In this document: positions 61,819 through 64,000 of the stretch, in pieces
How positions within the stretch are numbered: position 1 is the first letter of the stretch
Layout of the letters: every line of letters begins with the position of its first letter
From: a bacterium
Lineage (GTDB): Bacteria > Verrucomicrobiota > Verrucomicrobiia > Limisphaerales > UBA11358
Length of the DNA stretch: 64,000 nt
Reading direction: 5' to 3'
Assembly: GCA_021780905.1 (NCBI GenBank)
Contig: JAJXXW010000050.1
Span: forward strand, 48,762 to 112,761
Program-made: the position numbers and the translations under genes
Notes under the pieces: generated by a model
The model's input: only the letters and a program-made list of their open reading frames with translations
The model's database searches: none
Told to the model about the DNA's origin: nothing

Positions 61819-62916
61819 ATGTCCATCCAGCTACGCCACCAAGCCACAGGCGCGTTTGACCAGATTTCTCTGGGCGAAGTCATGCTTCGCCTCGACCCCG
61901 GCGAAGGGCGCATCCGCACCACGCGCTCCTTCACGGCGTGGGAAGGCGGCGGCGAATACAACACCTCCCGCGGCTTGCGCAAATGTTTCGGTCTCAAAAC
62001 TGCCGTCTGCACCGCGTTCGTGGACAATGAAGTTGGCCGTCTCATCGAAGATTTCATCCTGCAAGGCGGCGTCAGCACGGACTTCATCAAGTGGCGCGAG
62101 GATGACGGCATCGGCCGCACCATCCGCAATGGGCTGAATTTCACCGAACGCGGTTTCGGCATCCGCGGCGCGGTGGGCGTGTCGGATCGTGGCAATTCCG
62201 CCGCCTCGCAGCTCAAGCCGGGCGATTTTGATTGGGATTTGATTTTCGGAAAAATCGGCACGCGCTGGCTGCACACCGGCGGCATCTTTGCGGCGCTGTC
62301 CGCAACCACTGCGGCGTTGACCATCGAAGCGGTGCAGGCGGCGAAGAAACACGGCGTCATTGTCAGCTACGATTTGAATTATCGTCCGTCGCTCTGGAAA
62401 TCCATCGGCGGCCTGAAAAAGGCGCAGGAAGTGAACCGTGAAATCGCGAAATACGTGGACGTGATGATCGGCAACGAGGAAGACTTCACCGCGTCGCTCG
62501 GCTTCGAGGTGAAAGGCGCGGACCCTAACTTGAGCAAGATTGAAACCGACGCGTTCAAGGCGATGATCGCGACCGCCGTGAAGGCGTATCCGAATTTCAA
62601 GGTCGCCGCGACGACCCTGCGCCGCGTTATCACCGCGACGAAGAATGACTGGAGCGCGATCCTCTGGCACGACGGCAAGTTCTTCGAGAGCCGGAAATAT
62701 CCAGAGTTGGAAATTTTGGATCGCGTCGGCGGCGGCGACAGTTTTGCCAGCGGGCTGCAATTTGGTTTTCTCGAATTCAACGATCCGCAAAAGGCCGTGG
62801 ATTATGGCGCGGCGCACGGCGCGCTGGCCTCGACTACGCCGGGCGACACGAGCATGGCCACGCGCAGGGAAGTGGAAAAAACATTTGGCGGCGGCAGCGC
62901 CCGCGTGCAGAGATGA
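61819..62916 (+). CDS. PfkB-family sugar kinase, paralog of 53125-54207
   Basis: WEGGGEYNTSRGLRKCFG, SYDLNYRPSLW, LDRVGGGDSFASGLQFG. Confidence 0.88.
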   Translation: MSIQLRHQATGAFDQISLGEVMLRLDPGEGRIRTTRSFTAWEGGGEYNTSRGLRKCFGLKTAVCTAFVDNEVGRLIEDFILQGGVSTDFIKWREDDGIGRTIRNGLNFTERGFGIRGAVGVSDRGNSAASQLKPGDFDWDLIFGKIGTRWLHTGGIFAALSATTAALTIEAVQAAKKHGVIVSYDLNYRPSLWKSIGGLKKAQEVNREIAKYVDVMIGNEEDFTASLGFEVKGADPNLSKIETDAFKAMIATAVKAYPNFKVAATTLRRVITATKNDWSAILWHDGKFFESRKYPELEILDRVGGGDSFASGLQFGFLEFNDPQKAVDYGAAHGALASTTPGDTSMATRREVEKTFGGGSARVQR

Positions 62917-62997
62917 AGCCGCAGACGGGCACAAATTGACACAAATAAAAATATTCCTTCCCGGAAAATCTGTGGCTCAATTTAACGAATACGATTT

Positions 62998-63771
62998 ATG
63001 AAAAATCCAGCAGAACTGTTCTCACTCAAAGGCAAAGTGGCGGTCGTCATCGGCGGCACGGGCGTGCTGTGTGGCGAGATGGCCGAAGGCATGGCGGCGG
63101 CCGGTGCCACTGTCGCGCTCGTCGGCCGCGATCCGGCCAAGGCCAAAGACCGGCTCGATAAAATCGCCAAGGGCGGCGGCACGGCGGAATTTTTCCCGTG
63201 TGAAGCGACTTCCAAGCCGGCGTTTCAGCAACTGCTGGCAGACGTTTTGAAGAAATTCGGCCGTGTGGACATCCTGGTGAACGGTGCGGGCATCAATTCG
63301 CCGACGCCGTTTTTTGATATTCCCGAAGACGAATTTGACCGCATCATCACGGTGAATCTTAAAGGCGTTGCTCTCGCCTGCCAGGTTTTCGGCAGGCATC
63401 TGGTCGAACAAAAATCCGGCAGCGTCATCAACCTTGGCTCGGCGTCCGGCCTCACGCCGCTGTCCCGCGTGTTCACTTACTCGGCGTCGAAGGCGGCGGT
63501 GCATAATCTTTCCAAAAATCTCGCGCGCGAATGGGCGACAAGCGGTGTGCGCGTAAATGTTTTGGTGCCCGGCTTTTTCCCGGCGGAGCAAAACCGCAAG
63601 GTGCTCAATCCCGAGCGCGTGGCGCAGATCATGGGCAAGACGCCGATGAAACGCTTTGGCGAACCGCAGGAACTGGTGGGGGCGACGTTGTTGCTGGCGT
63701 CGGACGCGGGCAGCTTCATTACCGGCGCGGAGCTGGTGGTGGATGGCGGTTTTGACGCAATGAGCATCTGA
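62998..63771 (+). CDS. SDR-family oxidoreductase (mannonate/fructuronate oxidoreductase-like)
   Basis: [77 protein letters not shown]. Confidence 0.88.
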   Translation: MKNPAELFSLKGKVAVVIGGTGVLCGEMAEGMAAAGATVALVGRDPAKAKDRLDKIAKGGGTAEFFPCEATSKPAFQQLLADVLKKFGRVDILVNGAGINSPTPFFDIPEDEFDRIITVNLKGVALACQVFGRHLVEQKSGSVINLGSASGLTPLSRVFTYSASKAAVHNLSKNLAREWATSGVRVNVLVPGFFPAEQNRKVLNPERVAQIMGKTPMKRFGEPQELVGATLLLASDAGSFITGAELVVDGGFDAMSI

Positions 63772-63803
63772 TGCCATCTTGTTGCCGCGAAAGCCACGCA
63801 TCA

Positions 63804-63845
63804 CACAAAAACCCGTTGGAGCCGGAGCTTCAACGGGTTTTTGTG
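63804..63845. terminator. Bidirectional rho-independent terminator
   Basis: CACAAAAACCCGTTG / CAACGGGTTTTTGTG, exact 15-nt arms with a 12-nt loop. Confidence 0.9.
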
Positions 63846-64000
63846 TTCGAAAGTTGTTTTAGCCCGGATATTTCTAGCAGGCCGTTGAAAAACGGGTGAT
63901 TTTTCAGCGCCACGATTTTTCATGGGTGATTTTTTCAAAATTCAGTGTGCGAACCGTGGTAACGGCTGCCCCAACCGCAGCCACAAGTTGGCGGTTGGCC

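Overview
64 kb chromosomal window, GC-rich and densely coding. Gene content suggests a Gram-negative, LPS-making bacterium, probably Verrucomicrobiota (inference only; no rRNA gene present). Most genes are housekeeping: trpS, rlmI-like, kdsD, pheA, trpE, gltA, sucD, mfd, waaA, rpoD, lysC, an EF-G paralog, lon, and a fabH-plsX-rpmF-yceD-coaD cluster. No rRNA, tRNA or CRISPR array was recognised. The most interesting parts are: (1) a probable sulfide/persulfide-linked operon at 18.87-26.82 kb (DUF2892, TolC, RND adaptor, RND pump, membrane-anchored rhodanese, SQR-like flavoprotein, and an untracked 53-aa ORF) with a divergent ArsR regulator; (2) a second ArsR gene at 14.3 kb, divergent from a nine-CXXCH multiheme cytochrome. 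Both arsR genes carry a 22-bp palindrome of form CATATNNNTATTTGNNNATATG that ends exactly at the arsR start codon, suggesting a shared operator and linked redox regulon. Other observations: a four-copy 11-bp PhoB/OmpR-type direct repeat upstream of a large Gly-rich secreted protein; a decayed cydB (in-frame stop plus apparent internal deletion, no cydA) abutting a truncated metallo-hydrolase; a secreted protein with DTGS and DCGAP aspartic-protease-like motifs; and several palindromic intergenic repeat families, one of which lies inside the 5' end of a secreted-protein gene.
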